A stretch of DNA of 64,000 nucleotides from Dendrophyllia cribrosa. Its lineage: Eukaryota > Cnidaria > Anthozoa > Scleractinia > Dendrophylliidae. The notes under the pieces are model-generated. The model was not told the origin of the DNA, searched no databases, and was given only the letters and a program-made list of their open reading frames with translations. This document shows positions 52,781 through 64,000 of the stretch, piece after piece (the first letter of the stretch is position 1; each line of letters starts with the position of its first letter). Position numbers and translations under genes: made by a program. The DNA is taken from positions 1,691,388 to 1,755,387 of the forward strand of contig JAJLRJ010000002.1 of NCBI GenBank assembly GCA_024195265.1, in the 5' to 3' direction.

Positions 52781-55700
52781 TTTCAATTTTTCTGGGTGGA
52801 AATGTCATGTTAGGTTAAACACTTTTAATTCTTTTAATTATTGGATCACTAATGAAGTTCTTTAAATAGCTGAACGTTTCAATAAAGAAAAATATTATAA
52901 CGCATTTTACTAGTCGCGTTTTACAAAGCCGCGTTTTAATAGTTCTCGTTTTATACTGTCCATATTTTGCAAGTCCGCGTGTAAAAAGTCCAGTCCAATC
53001 CGTTCCTGAATTTACTTTACGCGGTTCACAATAAATTTATGTCAAAGAGAAGGAAAGCTAGTGATGGACCATACGTACAACTGACTTTATTTAAAGTCTG
53101 CAGTTCACTGAGATCGTAGATGACTACTTATTATCGATATTATTTTCTATGTTCGTGTCATCGGGTTGAGTTTTTTTTTTCTTTTTTCCTTTTATTCTAT
53201 TGTTCATTGTTATTTTTCCTTGTCTTCGTTTTACGTCACGCTTTATAAATATTGAAAAAAAAAATCGGGAAATATTTGCATACGCTAACAGACTGATATC
53301 ATGACGAATACACAACAAGAAATACCGCTTTGTTCGTCGTCACTACCATACAAAAAACTATCGGATAAAGAAAGAAGTGAAATCACAAGAGGTCAGCTCG
53401 CGGATTAACGATAGCTCAGGCTGTTGACATAAGAGATTTGAAACTGAGTCACGAACCGCGCGTGAAACCGGCCATGTAGTACGGGCTATATATAAATAAT
53501 TTGTTATTCTCCTGAATTTATCTGATTTTTTTTCAGTAACATTTTAGGGAATATTCCGACTTCGTTCGTTAAAGAGTCAGCAAGGAAGATAAAATAGCGG
53601 AAGTTCTGCTAGTTCTGCGTTGATTTTATTTTGGATGTTCTCCAATTGACGCATGCGCAGTTTGGTTTGTATCCCACAAGGAAGACAGGTTTCCCTCTGA
53701 ACGTTATAAATATTCAACTTTAACTACTGTGTATATCGAGGTCCGGACGGTTGAGGGTTATCATACAGAATTCATGAAACCCCCCTCATCCACTCACTGT
53801 GTATTCTTTGCATATATATTGATATAATTTAATTTAATTTATTCCATATATATATAATTTTCTTTGTTGTCTAATCACTCTGCAGTGAAACGAAAACAAA
53901 ATAATTTCTAACTTAGTACCAGTAATAAAACCAGGCGTTCAGGAGGGGGCATCTGGTTTATTGATCACGCATAAACATAGCTAAATACAACCATCATAGT
54001 AAACCTAGACCAGACATAATAGAAAAATTTTCTAAAGTAAAATTTATAGATAGAAACGGATCAACAAGCGGAGATGCCGTCGAATGACAACTCCTAACTG
54101 ACAAACTCCTTAAATATTCCATTCGTAACATGATTACGTAAGCTGTATACCAACGAATCTACATACAGCACACAGCTATATTACAATAACAACGTGAAAA
54201 ATTATATTATGGTAGCAGAGTGATTCTGCATACATGTGAAACTTTGATGATTGAGAATAATTTGTGATGTGATGTTTAGTAGCATGCATTTTGTTTCTAG
54301 AAATTGTTCTTATTTATACCGTCTAACTGGGCTGATGATGCCTCGCTACAACAAAAGACAATTCGACCATATTTGGACTATATATTAACAAGACTTTTTA
54401 CCAAGGAACAGAAATATTGAGACAGCCGATGTCACTAATCAATACAATACTTGGAAGACGTCATGATTTATATAAATTATCAGTATGCTAGAAAAAATGT
54501 ATGTACAGAATATTAAATTGTGAAAACACCGGCAGAGGTGATTATTTGTATTTCATTTCTAAGAAATCCAAAACTCGGTTGATATAAATGCAAAACGACT
54601 GAAAGCGGAAACGAAGGTACTTTCCCAATTCACGGTCAGTCAATCGTAATAGGTTTTACAGTAAACTTTTACATTTCAAAAATAGCAGATCTCATGTGCC
54701 GCGAAATGCGATATCAAAAACCTCTCCATATCATCAAGTTAGTCGCTTCCAAAACCCGCGTTAATTCAGTTACTGCCGGCTGGGACCTTAACGTGAAAAT
54801 ACAGTAAATAATAATCGATCGTTCTCTCCGTTTCCATGGTCTCTTGTATTCTTTTCAATATTTTTGAATTACTGGGTCTGTAGCAAGCGGGTCATAGATC
54901 ACCGCAAGTACATTCTAATAAACTCCAGAATTTAATCTTGATAAATCGCCGATAGCTTTGATGCTCCTTCTTTTTATAAAACCAATACGTTTATAAAACC
55001 AATACCGCGACCAGGGCACATAAGCCTCGAAGAAAGGGACTGCCCTTACTTTGATAAATGTAAATGCAATTGGCACTGAAATGAAAGCCCGTTATCATAA
55101 GTTATGATTTCTGCAATTTTAAACCTATTGTTTAGTCATTTACTATGAATACATCACCTAAGTTAATGTTTTATTTATTTTAATGTTTGATGTGCAACTA
55201 GTCAGACTTGAAAGTGTAAGATCCCCATATCTTTAGTTTGACTACGCACGCGCAGTTGATTATATATCCCACAAGGAAGACAGATTCATAGCGGAACATT
55301 ATAAATATCCAACTTAAACATATAATGTATCGAGGTCCGGACGGTTGAGGGTTATCATACTTGAAATTTGAACACCCCTCTTCCAATCACTTGACCTCTC
55401 CTTAAATTTATTTTTATTATTTAGGAATCCTTCCCGAAGAGACGCTTCAGGTCATGGAAGATACACTATAAATTCTACTTTTCTGTATCCAGTTCGTTCT
55501 GTCAGTCATGTTCATGAACACTGCACAGTAAAATTTGCTCTCGTTAAAAATCATCTGAAAGATATTAATGTTACGTTCATGACCAAATAAACTTGAAATG
55601 TACTCATTTCTCTTGTCCGAGAAATATAAAATAGAGCTTATTCAGTGAAAAGCTGTGTACAGTCAACTCTCTTAAAGCGGACAACCCTGTAAGGCAGACA

Positions 55701-56850
55701 CATCTCTATGGAGACGTAAAGCAGTGGCCGGGTGGTTCCGGCCGAATCTCATCCCTCACCTCTTATCTGTAACTAAACTATAGCAAAGGTTTTACGAGTC
55801 TGCTCAGTTTTTATTTTTTACGGTGTCTTTATGCGAGAAAATATTAATATAAAAACTGACAAGTAACAATGCTCGGCCCATTACTCAACTTTCCGGTGAA
55901 TAAATTGTTTAGTATATAGGACGGTCATTTTCTCCCAAATGTAAGCATTTCACAGGAGTGTTTTTCCTTCCGCGCTGTCAGAGGAGTGTAATAACGTGTT
56001 GAAATATTTGCACTCGTTTTGATGCGTATTTGCACTGTAGATTCAGTACTTTGGAATAACAATTCAATTTATAAGAGATGAAAGGAAACGAAATCTCAAA
56101 ATGACCTCGCTGTTTTTCAGGACAACAAAGTTTTCTTGGGGCATTTTTGGTTTTAACATACTTAAAACAGAACCTATAATAGACTCCCGATTAATTCCGT
56201 TCTTCAAAGGAATAAGAGTTTAACCTTGCTACTTGATTGTATGAATTGAAAAATGGTAAACGTCAAGTTATGAAGTGTGCATCATACGTCCGACCCACTA
56301 ACTCGACCAGCCGATAACTACGTTCTAGTAATGACTAAAAAAGCCGGTTTTAAATAACACACAAACTCGGTCGATATGAAATATACAAAACGAAAGCGGA
56401 AATGAAGGTACTTTAATTTCCCAATTCACGGTGGCCGAGGCACATTACACACATTAAAAATACTGGCTTCTGACTTACATTGTAATCAAACTTAAACCTT
56501 TTTTATTTCGAAAATAGCAGACCTCAAGTGCCACGAAATACAATCAGATAAAAAACCTCTCCATATTCAGCTACGCGCATCCAAAACTCTCGTTATGACG
56601 TTCAGTAAAATATCAAATTATAGTTTTCCGTGGCACGAATATCGAGCGGTGTTAATTTCGGCCAGATACCATAAAACGAAAGCGGAAACGAAGGTACTTT
56701 CCCGCGGATTAAGTGAACTGTAAAATGTTTGCACATATTAAATTTATACGGACCGGCCTAGCATGTCTAGCATGCAAGCAAGCTCTCGGGCTTAGGGCGT
56801 TGTCAGGGGTTAAGGAGGGAGCTAAAACAAACCAGTTTGTTGTTATAGCG
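52781..56850. other. AT-rich intergenic DNA with two GGTCCGGACGG copies
   Basis: Contains the repeat family members at 53648-53795 and 55245-55405 and related upstream blocks (TTTACGTCACG...ATTTGCAT at 53230-53285). No gene or RNA is recognised otherwise. Confidence 0.5.
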
Positions 56851-57965
56851 TGTGTGCGCTCACGTGACCCTTGAATTACCGTCCGCCATGTTGGAGGACC
56901 ACTTTGATGGGTTTTCCCTGTGTTTACCTTCTAGAGAGCGGGCAGTGCGAGCGTTTTTGAAATCATAACTCGTGTTTCCTTCAACGTTATGAATTAAAAT
57001 CGAAAAGGTAGCTGATGTACAGTGCTTTTTTGTTGATTTGTGCTAATTGAAATCCCAAAACCCCTTTTCGTTTGATAATTAGGGCCGTATTTGTTTCGAT
57101 CAATTCAATTTGCTGATTTGCCGGCCAACCCAAATTCCCTGAAAATCAACCATACCTTTTGCTTTCCAACCGAAAATACCGGTTTTCTTGGCTAAATAGT
57201 AAGCACCCGGGGAACGAGTTCCCCACAGAAACCTGACTTCGAAACAAAATTTCGTGCAAACAAATTGCAGCGTGCAATCAAGGAACCGACAAACTAGCTA
57301 ACTTGAGACGCGCTACAAGACTGATCTACGATTTGTCGCGACCATGAAAATGATTCCATTTTATAAGAAATATCGTTGACGTAAAACCGATTTCATAAGT
57401 GTGGCTGATTTTCTACTCTGTGATAACGTTTTCAAGGTTTAAAAAAATCGGGAACTAGTGGAAAACCTTCAGCGATTTTTAATAGTAGCAGTCGGGCACG
57501 GTCTTCAAAGGGTCTTCAAAAATGCCTCAGAAATTCTCACAGAATTTTCACGAAAAGCTTCATTTACACCTCCTAAGAGTATTCTATCTTTGTTTAGAAA
57601 TGCCAAGCGCTTCGAAAAATTATTTTGGTTTTGTAGTTGACGAATTCTCCGAGCTTGTGCATACTATAAAATCGCTGTGTTCTCGACACTTAGAAAATCC
57701 GAGTGTCGAGAACATAGCGATTTTATATATAGTATGCACAAGCTCGGAGAATGCGTCAACTACAAAACCAAAATAATTTTTCGAAGCGCTTGGCATTTCC
57801 AAACAAAGATAGAATACTCACAGGAGGTTTTTGAATGAGGCCTTCGAGATTTTAGCATATTTGACAGCATCGGAGGCTCAAGTTGTGTTGTTTCAGTCAC
57901 CATTTTGATTACGTCAGTCCTCCAACATGGCCGCCGGTAATTTTGTGACGTCATCCGCACACACA
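56851..57965. mobile_element. non-autonomous inverted-repeat transposon with inner palindrome
   Basis: GTGTGTGCG..(TCACGTGAC)..AATTACCG.C.GCCATGTTGGAGGAC at 56851-56901 is inverted at 57914-57963. Within it, a second palindrome (57566-57694 against 57698-57833) of about 130-bp arms centres on ACACTTAGAAAATCCGAGTGT. No transposase frame. Confidence 0.7.
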
Positions 57966-59202
57966 CATCTCAAGTGCCACGTGATACAAACCAAAAACCT
58001 CTTCGTATTCAGTATCTCGCTTCCAACACTTGTATTACCTGCCCGCCATCTCAACTGATGCACGCGCAGTTTAGTTCTTATGACACAAGAAAGACAGGTG
58101 TCCGTCTGAACGTTTTGAATATTCAGCTTTGGCCACCAAGTATTTCGAGGTCCGATGAAGCAGGCCAACTTCGTAACTCGACTTCGTCATTTATTTTTTC
58201 CGGCTGTGTGAAACGCGGTTCTTTGCTCCTCTTTGGGCCAATTTATTTTTTTAGACGGTGTAAATAAAAACAATTTCTAGAAACAAAATGCGCTTGAGTG
58301 TTATCATACATACAGATTCATGAAACCCTCTAGAAATTGATTTTATTTCAGATACCTTATAAAAAAATAAATCGACATAAACAGGCGCAAAAACCGAGTT
58401 TTATACAGCCGAAGAAAATGATTGACGAAGTCATAGTTATGAAGGAGGCTTAAGCGTTGGGAAGCCTGCTTCATCGGACCTCGCCGAAAGATAACATGTG
58501 CACTCAGGAATATTTATAGTGGTGTAAGTTGTCCCCTTACGATTATGGTAGATAATAGGAGTCAGTTACCTTACGCGTGCGCATTACAAACAAGTTGGTA
58601 CATGAGTAAACGATTGAGATTGGATATTTTTAATTACTTGCAATTCATCTGAACAGGGTTGATAAAACCTCGCTACAACCAAAAACCGAACGATATTAAC
58701 AAGATACAATTTATGCAAACATTGAGACAGCCGACAACCCGACGACAGTCGTGTTGGCAACTTGTTTTCACTAATCTATACAGTAGTTTAAATGAAAGAC
58801 AAACTCGGTTGATATATATGCAAAACGACTGAAAGCGGAAACGAAGGGACTTTCCCAGTTCACGGTCAGTCAACTGTAACACGTCACCGGGTTACATACT
58901 TTAAACTTTGAAAAAATAATGAAACTTTAATAAACGAAAATAGTGTGCACCTCAGACCTAGAACGCCGCGAGATGCAATCAGATTAAACACCTCTCTCCA
59001 TATTCAGTTCGTCGCTTCCAAAACTCGCGTTAATAGATACTGCCAGCCGCGAGCTCAAGGTGAAAATACAGTATTTTATTTCATGCCGGATCCATCTATC
59101 CGTTTTATTGTCTCGTATTCTCTTCAATCTTTTAGAACTACGAGGGTTTGAAGTAAGCTAATTCTTTTTTTATGAGAAAACTTACATTTCATTTCACCAA
59201 AC

Positions 59203-59325
59203 TTAAAGACCCAGTATTGGTCATTATGGTTCACGCGCCTCTGGACAATAGAAGCCTCGCTGCTGTGCAAACCAAAACAAAAACAGAGGCGCGTGAAGCA
59301 GAATGGACAACAATGGGGCTTTAAT
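59203..59325. mobile_element. MITE, CCCAGTATT family, longer form
   Basis: Ends AAAGACCCAGTATTGG and CAATGGGGCTTTAA with TTCACGCGCCTC/GAGGCGCGTGAA inner arms; relative of 29780-29838. Confidence 0.6.
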
Positions 59326-59342
59326 TTTGGCTGAAAATGAAC

Positions 59343-59433
59343 CATTCTCGTCCCCAGAGCCCTCGTTTTGTTTGGTCAGCGGGAAAAACGAGACGCAATT
59401 AAAAAAAAAAGTGGAGCTCTGGGGATGAGAATC
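59343..59433. mobile_element. short CATTCTCG-family MITE
   Basis: CATTCTCGTCCCCAGAGC and GCTCTGGGGATGAGAATC are inverted ends around an AT-rich centre. It lies 18 bp after the preceding MITE. Confidence 0.65.
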
Positions 59434-59561
59434 AAAGTGAATTAACTAGTTCGAGTACGCAGTTGATTATATATCCCATAAGGAAGACAGATTCGCATCG
59501 GAACATTATAAATATCCAACTTAAACGTATGCTATATCGAGGTCCGGACGGTATGTGATGC

Positions 59562-62500
59562 GATGAGCCTCGGAAATCTTGATGTCAAGGGATTTTCTTG
59601 CTCTTTATGGACAGCTTCGCGCTTCCCAGCTTTATGTGGCTTTCTTAGGACGTTTCAAAGACATCTACAAAGAAAAGAATTACAAGCGGAAAAAGTCGGG
59701 TAGATGAATACTCGTGCTGAAAAATGTGATGGCAAAAATGAAGTCAACCCTCAACCGTCCGGACCTCGATAAAGGGATGTCAAGCTCACATATTTATATC
59801 ATTCCGATGGGAAGATACCTTCAATGTGGTAGTAATTATCAACTGCGCATGTGAGGAATCTAACTCATATTAAAAATTCAAAAAATTGAAGAAGATATTT
59901 TACTACTTTTAAAATACTGAAATGTTCGTTATGAATCAAAATGACTGGATATTTGCAAGCTGTACTGGAGGCGGAAAATTTACTTATAAAAAGTACTTCG
60001 CAATATCCCGCCAAATTACTCAAATTAACAATCCTACTCTCACAATCACGCATCACTGTTTTTATTAGAAAATCCAAACTAGAAAATCACAAAATCAAAC
60101 TAGAAAATCCAAAACCTTTAATGTTCTCTTGAATTTTCTCTCAAATCAGACTTGACTGGTTCTTCAGTTTTAAATTTACTTTTTAAACTGGGAGAAAATA
60201 TATTTTTTTCTCTTATTGGCGCATCAGATGTTATCAGTCTTAAAATACGCCATAACATGTTACATCTCGTTGGGATGGAAAACATCAAATCGTAGAGTAA
60301 ATCGCCTGTAGCTTACACAGTCGTGACGCGGAAATCGCTGCAATCGCATCAATAATTTCCCCTCGACTAAACTCCGCATTGTGTTTTCATATTGTACTGT
60401 TTACAAGTCATGCATCGTTTGTTTGATTGATAAAAGTGTTGCCACAACACAAAACTTCCTGATTTGCATACATGTATGTTAAGCGAAAAGCACTAAACTC
60501 GGTAAAGTTTTGGCTAGTTTTACAGTGTGTTTCGCAGGCTTGACGCTCTTTATTAAATAGAAAAACAGGGTACACCAGTTAAAAAAATTAACAAGTTGAA
60601 AAAACATTGTAGTTGTCAACATTTTCCCTGAGTTTGATATTCTTTAAGTTATGCAGGGCTGAACAATTGTTTTAACGCCTACTCAGTCATTATCCAACAT
60701 GACCAAACAAGCAACTACAACGGCGACTACAACGACGAGCACCCTGTCATTTTTATATGGGAGTCCCCCCCCCCCCCCCCCCCCCCGAGCGATAGCATTT
60801 CTAAGACTTTTTCAAATGAAGAGTGTAAGAAAATTGAACACGACTTATTAAAACTGAATAGACTTGACATTTCTTTCACTCTTGCTATTTGTCAACCATT
60901 ATATCAGAAAATAAACAAAAGAACCCTTTATTTCAAATCATCTTTGATGGTTGCATCGGTAATAATAAAATGAACATATATATTGCTAATGGGAGGTTTG
61001 AACAGAAGATTTGTAGGTACATGGCCAAATAATCACGAAACGTAAAACGGCAGATAAAACGAAAAGGAAAACTTTAATCGTCAAACTTTTTTTGTTCATG
61101 ATAAAAAAAAAGAGCACGGTTAGTTGTGGATAAGGGATTAAGCAACGACAATTGCGATAACGTTCAACCGTCCGGATCTCGACATGAATCTTTGGGGAGT
61201 ATTTCAATCAGTTTATGAATTTACAACGATCATCTTTAGACTTCTTTGCCCTGTGGTGCGGACATTTTAGGCGTTCGCATTGTAGCCGTTATTTGGGCTG
61301 CAGCCGTAGGAATATTACGATAACGGATGATATGTGTATTGAACTACACTGACTTAAACTGTTTGTATCATGGCTACAAATTAACATAAGTTCCATTCAT
61401 CTTCAAAATTGATTCATCATGTGAACAACTTATATCCTGACGGTCTATAAAAACAGGCTACTTCTTGTTTCTTGATTTAATGAGCTTGGTAGTTTCAAAT
61501 TATTTTTCAGCTGAGTCGATGTTGGTTCGACTTTATAAAATACACAGGTTTGCCCCTAAAATACGATCGTTGCGTTTATTATTACAACGTCTTCATTATG
61601 TCTTACGTCATCTCCTTAAATATTAATCATAAAAGGGAACAAACATCTCTCAATTTGCATACACCATAAAGCAAGTTTTATTAGAAGGCAAAATTGACAA
61701 CGAGCATTGGCAGCTTAGTTTGAAGAATACTCGAAAATAAAAAAGGCTGAAATTAAAACACTTTCAGTCCTAAAGTGGTTCATGCGATGTTACTCAATTT
61801 CTTACTTTTGAATCGAGTTTGTTGATAAAACTCAAAGCCATTCAAAGCTGTTGAGCTGTTAGTGTCTTCTCAGTCCCGTTTTCCTGCGAATGGCAGACCC
61901 CCCTCCCCCCCTTCCCTGGGAGACCATCCCCTAGATTCGCAACTGCAAACCCATGCCAACGAATTTCATACGCCGAGGGTCGCACTCTATCTTCTTTGAG
62001 ACTACGTTTACACTAGAGGAGATTTTTCCGGATTCATGACGAATCCGGAACATTTTGGTACCGGATTCGTTTTGCCGTTTACACGCAGATGGGTGAATCC
62101 GAAATAAAAACGTCCTGGTTTGGTCGCGTGTCCGGAGATTTTGAATCCGAAATCTAAAGTGAATACTTTGTATCCGATTACATGTAAATCCCCAATGTTT
62201 TGAAGTGTAAACAGTTGTTCCCATGAATCCGGATACTTTTTCGCCTGCTTTGTAACCGTTCCCGCATGAATGTCCTCGGATTTATCGATGTGGTTGGGAA
62301 TCCGAATACCCTTTAGGGAAACGCCTGCGAATCCGAATACCCTAAATTTAATAAATCCGGAAACATTTATGAATCCGGAAAAATCTCCTCTAGTGTAAAC
62401 GTAGTCTGAGTGGCCCATCATGATTATGGGCTACTGATGTGCATGATTAGAACTAACCACTCACTAGCCGTTATTCGATTTGTCGCACCGATACAATCAT

Positions 62501-64000
62501 CTTCAAACGACCATACATGTAACATCATAACAGTTGTATTCGATCGCTTATAGCGGCTCAAAGGAGAATGCACTTATTTTTTACTGAGCCAATTTACAAT
62601 GCATCACGGTTACAGCTTACAGCGGGTATTTTCTTATTTAGTTTATTCTATTGTTTTATTTATTGTTATTACGATGTTTGATCTCGTCTTCTTTGTCTTG
62701 CGTCATCTAAGGTAAGGTAAGGTAAGGTAAACTTTATTTAACCACATATCGCAAATGAGCCGAGGCTCGTGTAAATGCAAATGTGAATATAAAATAACTA
62801 AGAATATATACATAATAAATAATAAATATTATAAAAATGAATATTATAAAAAGGAACAGATAATCGCGCAATTTGCATACACTAAGCAACGTAGTGTTTG
62901 GAAGAAAAACTTAACGAGCAATCGAGCTTGCATGCGCAGTTGATTATGACTCCCACAAGGAAGGCAGTCTTCTAACAGAACGATATAAACATTGAGCTTT
63001 GACATAAGTATATCGAGGTCCGGACGGTTGAGGGTTATCAAATAATACTAAATGCAGTGTTTGTATGGAAATCATGGGTTATCAGGGAAAGCATGCCGCC
63101 AAATGCAGTGTTTGTATGGAAATCATGGGTAATCTGGGAAAGCATGCCGCCAAACACAGTGTTTGTATGGGAATCCAAATAATTTGGGTAAAATTTAAAT
63201 TTCTAATATATTTGTGAATTAAAAACTTACAATACTGACTAGTAAGACGATTTTTCTAATCAAACAGGAGGAATGCAGCTGTGTTAGAAAGCGTGCAAAT
63301 ATTTTTTTGTTTTCTGTACATTTAATTTGTTTGCAAATTTTTCCGTGCATGAACTTCGACTGGGATTTTATATTGAAAAATGTATTGAAAACAATTGCAC
63401 TCTCGCCCTACGTTGTATGATAAAAATATAATTTACGATGTGTACATGTAAATAGCACTTGCGGTTTGATCACTTACGCACGCGCAACTGATAATGTATC
63501 CCACAATGAAGGCAGTCTTCTTACAGAACGATGTAAATATACAGCTGTAACATCACTACACCGAGGTCCGGACGGTTGAGAATAGATAGGTAGTTAGGTA
63601 GATAGAGGGTTATATAATATATATCGATCCCTGCATGAAATCCCCACTCAACCACGCCTTGACCTCTCCTTTTACCAAACGGAATAGAACGAAATATAAC
63701 TTTTTTTAAACGCACGTGAGTTAAATGCGATAATCCCCAAAATACACAAAAAGTAATAGTGGTTGTCATCATGTTTGCCACTCAGCTATTTTATACTTTA
63801 GTGAGCAATCAAGGAGACTTTCATATGCATTATAGATCTTATTCAAAGATTGCTGCGGATTCATTTTATTTTTATTTAGAGCGGTTTTCACTCAGAGTGT
63901 CGTAAAACCAAAACCAAAGTATTAAAATGCTCTGACCAATGATAAGAGATGCAGACAATCCGATGAACCAATCAGAGCTCGAAGTAAATACATGCAGCAA
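59562..64000 (+). repeat. segmental duplication, copy 2 (runs off the window)
   Basis: Direct, diverged copy of 47029-52780, about 12.5 kb downstream start to start. It has its own insert (TIR element at 61999-62407) and a long C-run at about 60766-60786. Confidence 0.85.
61999..62407. mobile_element. TIR element (AGACTACGTTTACACTAG family)
   Basis: AGACTACGTTTACACTAGAG and following bases at the left are inverted exactly at the right end (ATCTCCTCTAGTGTAAACGTAGTCT). Sub-terminal GAATCCGG/CCGGATTC motifs repeat throughout. It is present only in copy 2 of the segmental duplication. Confidence 0.8.

Noticed and set aside
54328..54360. GCTGATGATGCC resembling a third hammerhead core
   Set aside because: No GAAA box, stem II or cleavage triplet follows at the right spacing.

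Overview
The window reads as animal nuclear DNA, most likely from an anthozoan cnidarian such as a coral or sea anemone. The evidence is intron-containing genes with GT/AG splice sites, very dense small inverted-repeat transposons, long AT-rich intergenic DNA and a complete Maverick/Polinton element. The cnidarian placement is an inference from familiar repeat and gene families, not from a species-specific marker.

Left flank (1-2415): no gene; it holds diverged dispersed repeats and one foldback element. Polinton (2422-22010, 19,589 bp): a full-length adintovirus-like Maverick/Polinton with a perfect 6-bp target duplication (AAGGTG on both sides) and near-identical terminal inverted repeats of about 1.14 kb. 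It carries protein-primed family B DNA polymerase, a retrovirus-like integrase with chromodomain, packaging ATPase, adenain-like protease, major capsid protein, penton-type minor capsid, a phage-like attachment fibre, a phospholipase A2 protein, a zinc-ribbon protein, basic core and pVI-like proteins, a PPxY protein, a two-helix membrane protein, a candidate ssDNA-binding protein, an HTH-like protein and a VLTF3-like late transcription factor. The genes lie in six blocks of alternating strand: 5' part +; PolB -; HTH/SSB block +; 2TM-fibre-ATPase -; capsid block to integrase +; acidic/VLTF3 -. Each convergent boundary carries a hairpin, and most genes start in an (A/T)TAAAATG context. Several reading frames look damaged (PolB N-terminus, the gene after the SSB-like protein, the zinc-ribbon/PLA2 junction, and the starts of protease and integrase), so this copy is probably no longer competent even though its ends look young.

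Host genes: two four-exon SLC15 (PTR2/POT, PHT1-like) proton-coupled oligopeptide/histidine transporter genes lie head to head, one on the minus strand (23211-27483) and one on the plus strand (40139-46293). A decayed third exon copy lies just right of the Polinton (22141-22385). The roughly 12.6 kb between them is filled with mobile DNA: several MITEs, a 4.6 kb decayed DNA transposon with a CXC-type zinc domain (31041-35607), and a 320-bp tandem repeat with two type I hammerhead ribozymes (37741-38250) that looks like a metazoan retrozyme. Both SLC15 genes have minisatellites in an intron.

Right part (46500-64000): no convincing protein gene. It is a large direct duplication (about 47.0-52.8 kb and 59.6 kb to the window end) rich in MITEs. 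It includes at least 13 copies of a repeat with a TATA-like box and a conserved palindromic core (GGTCCGGACGG), which could be a small-RNA-type promoter or a SINE/MITE family.
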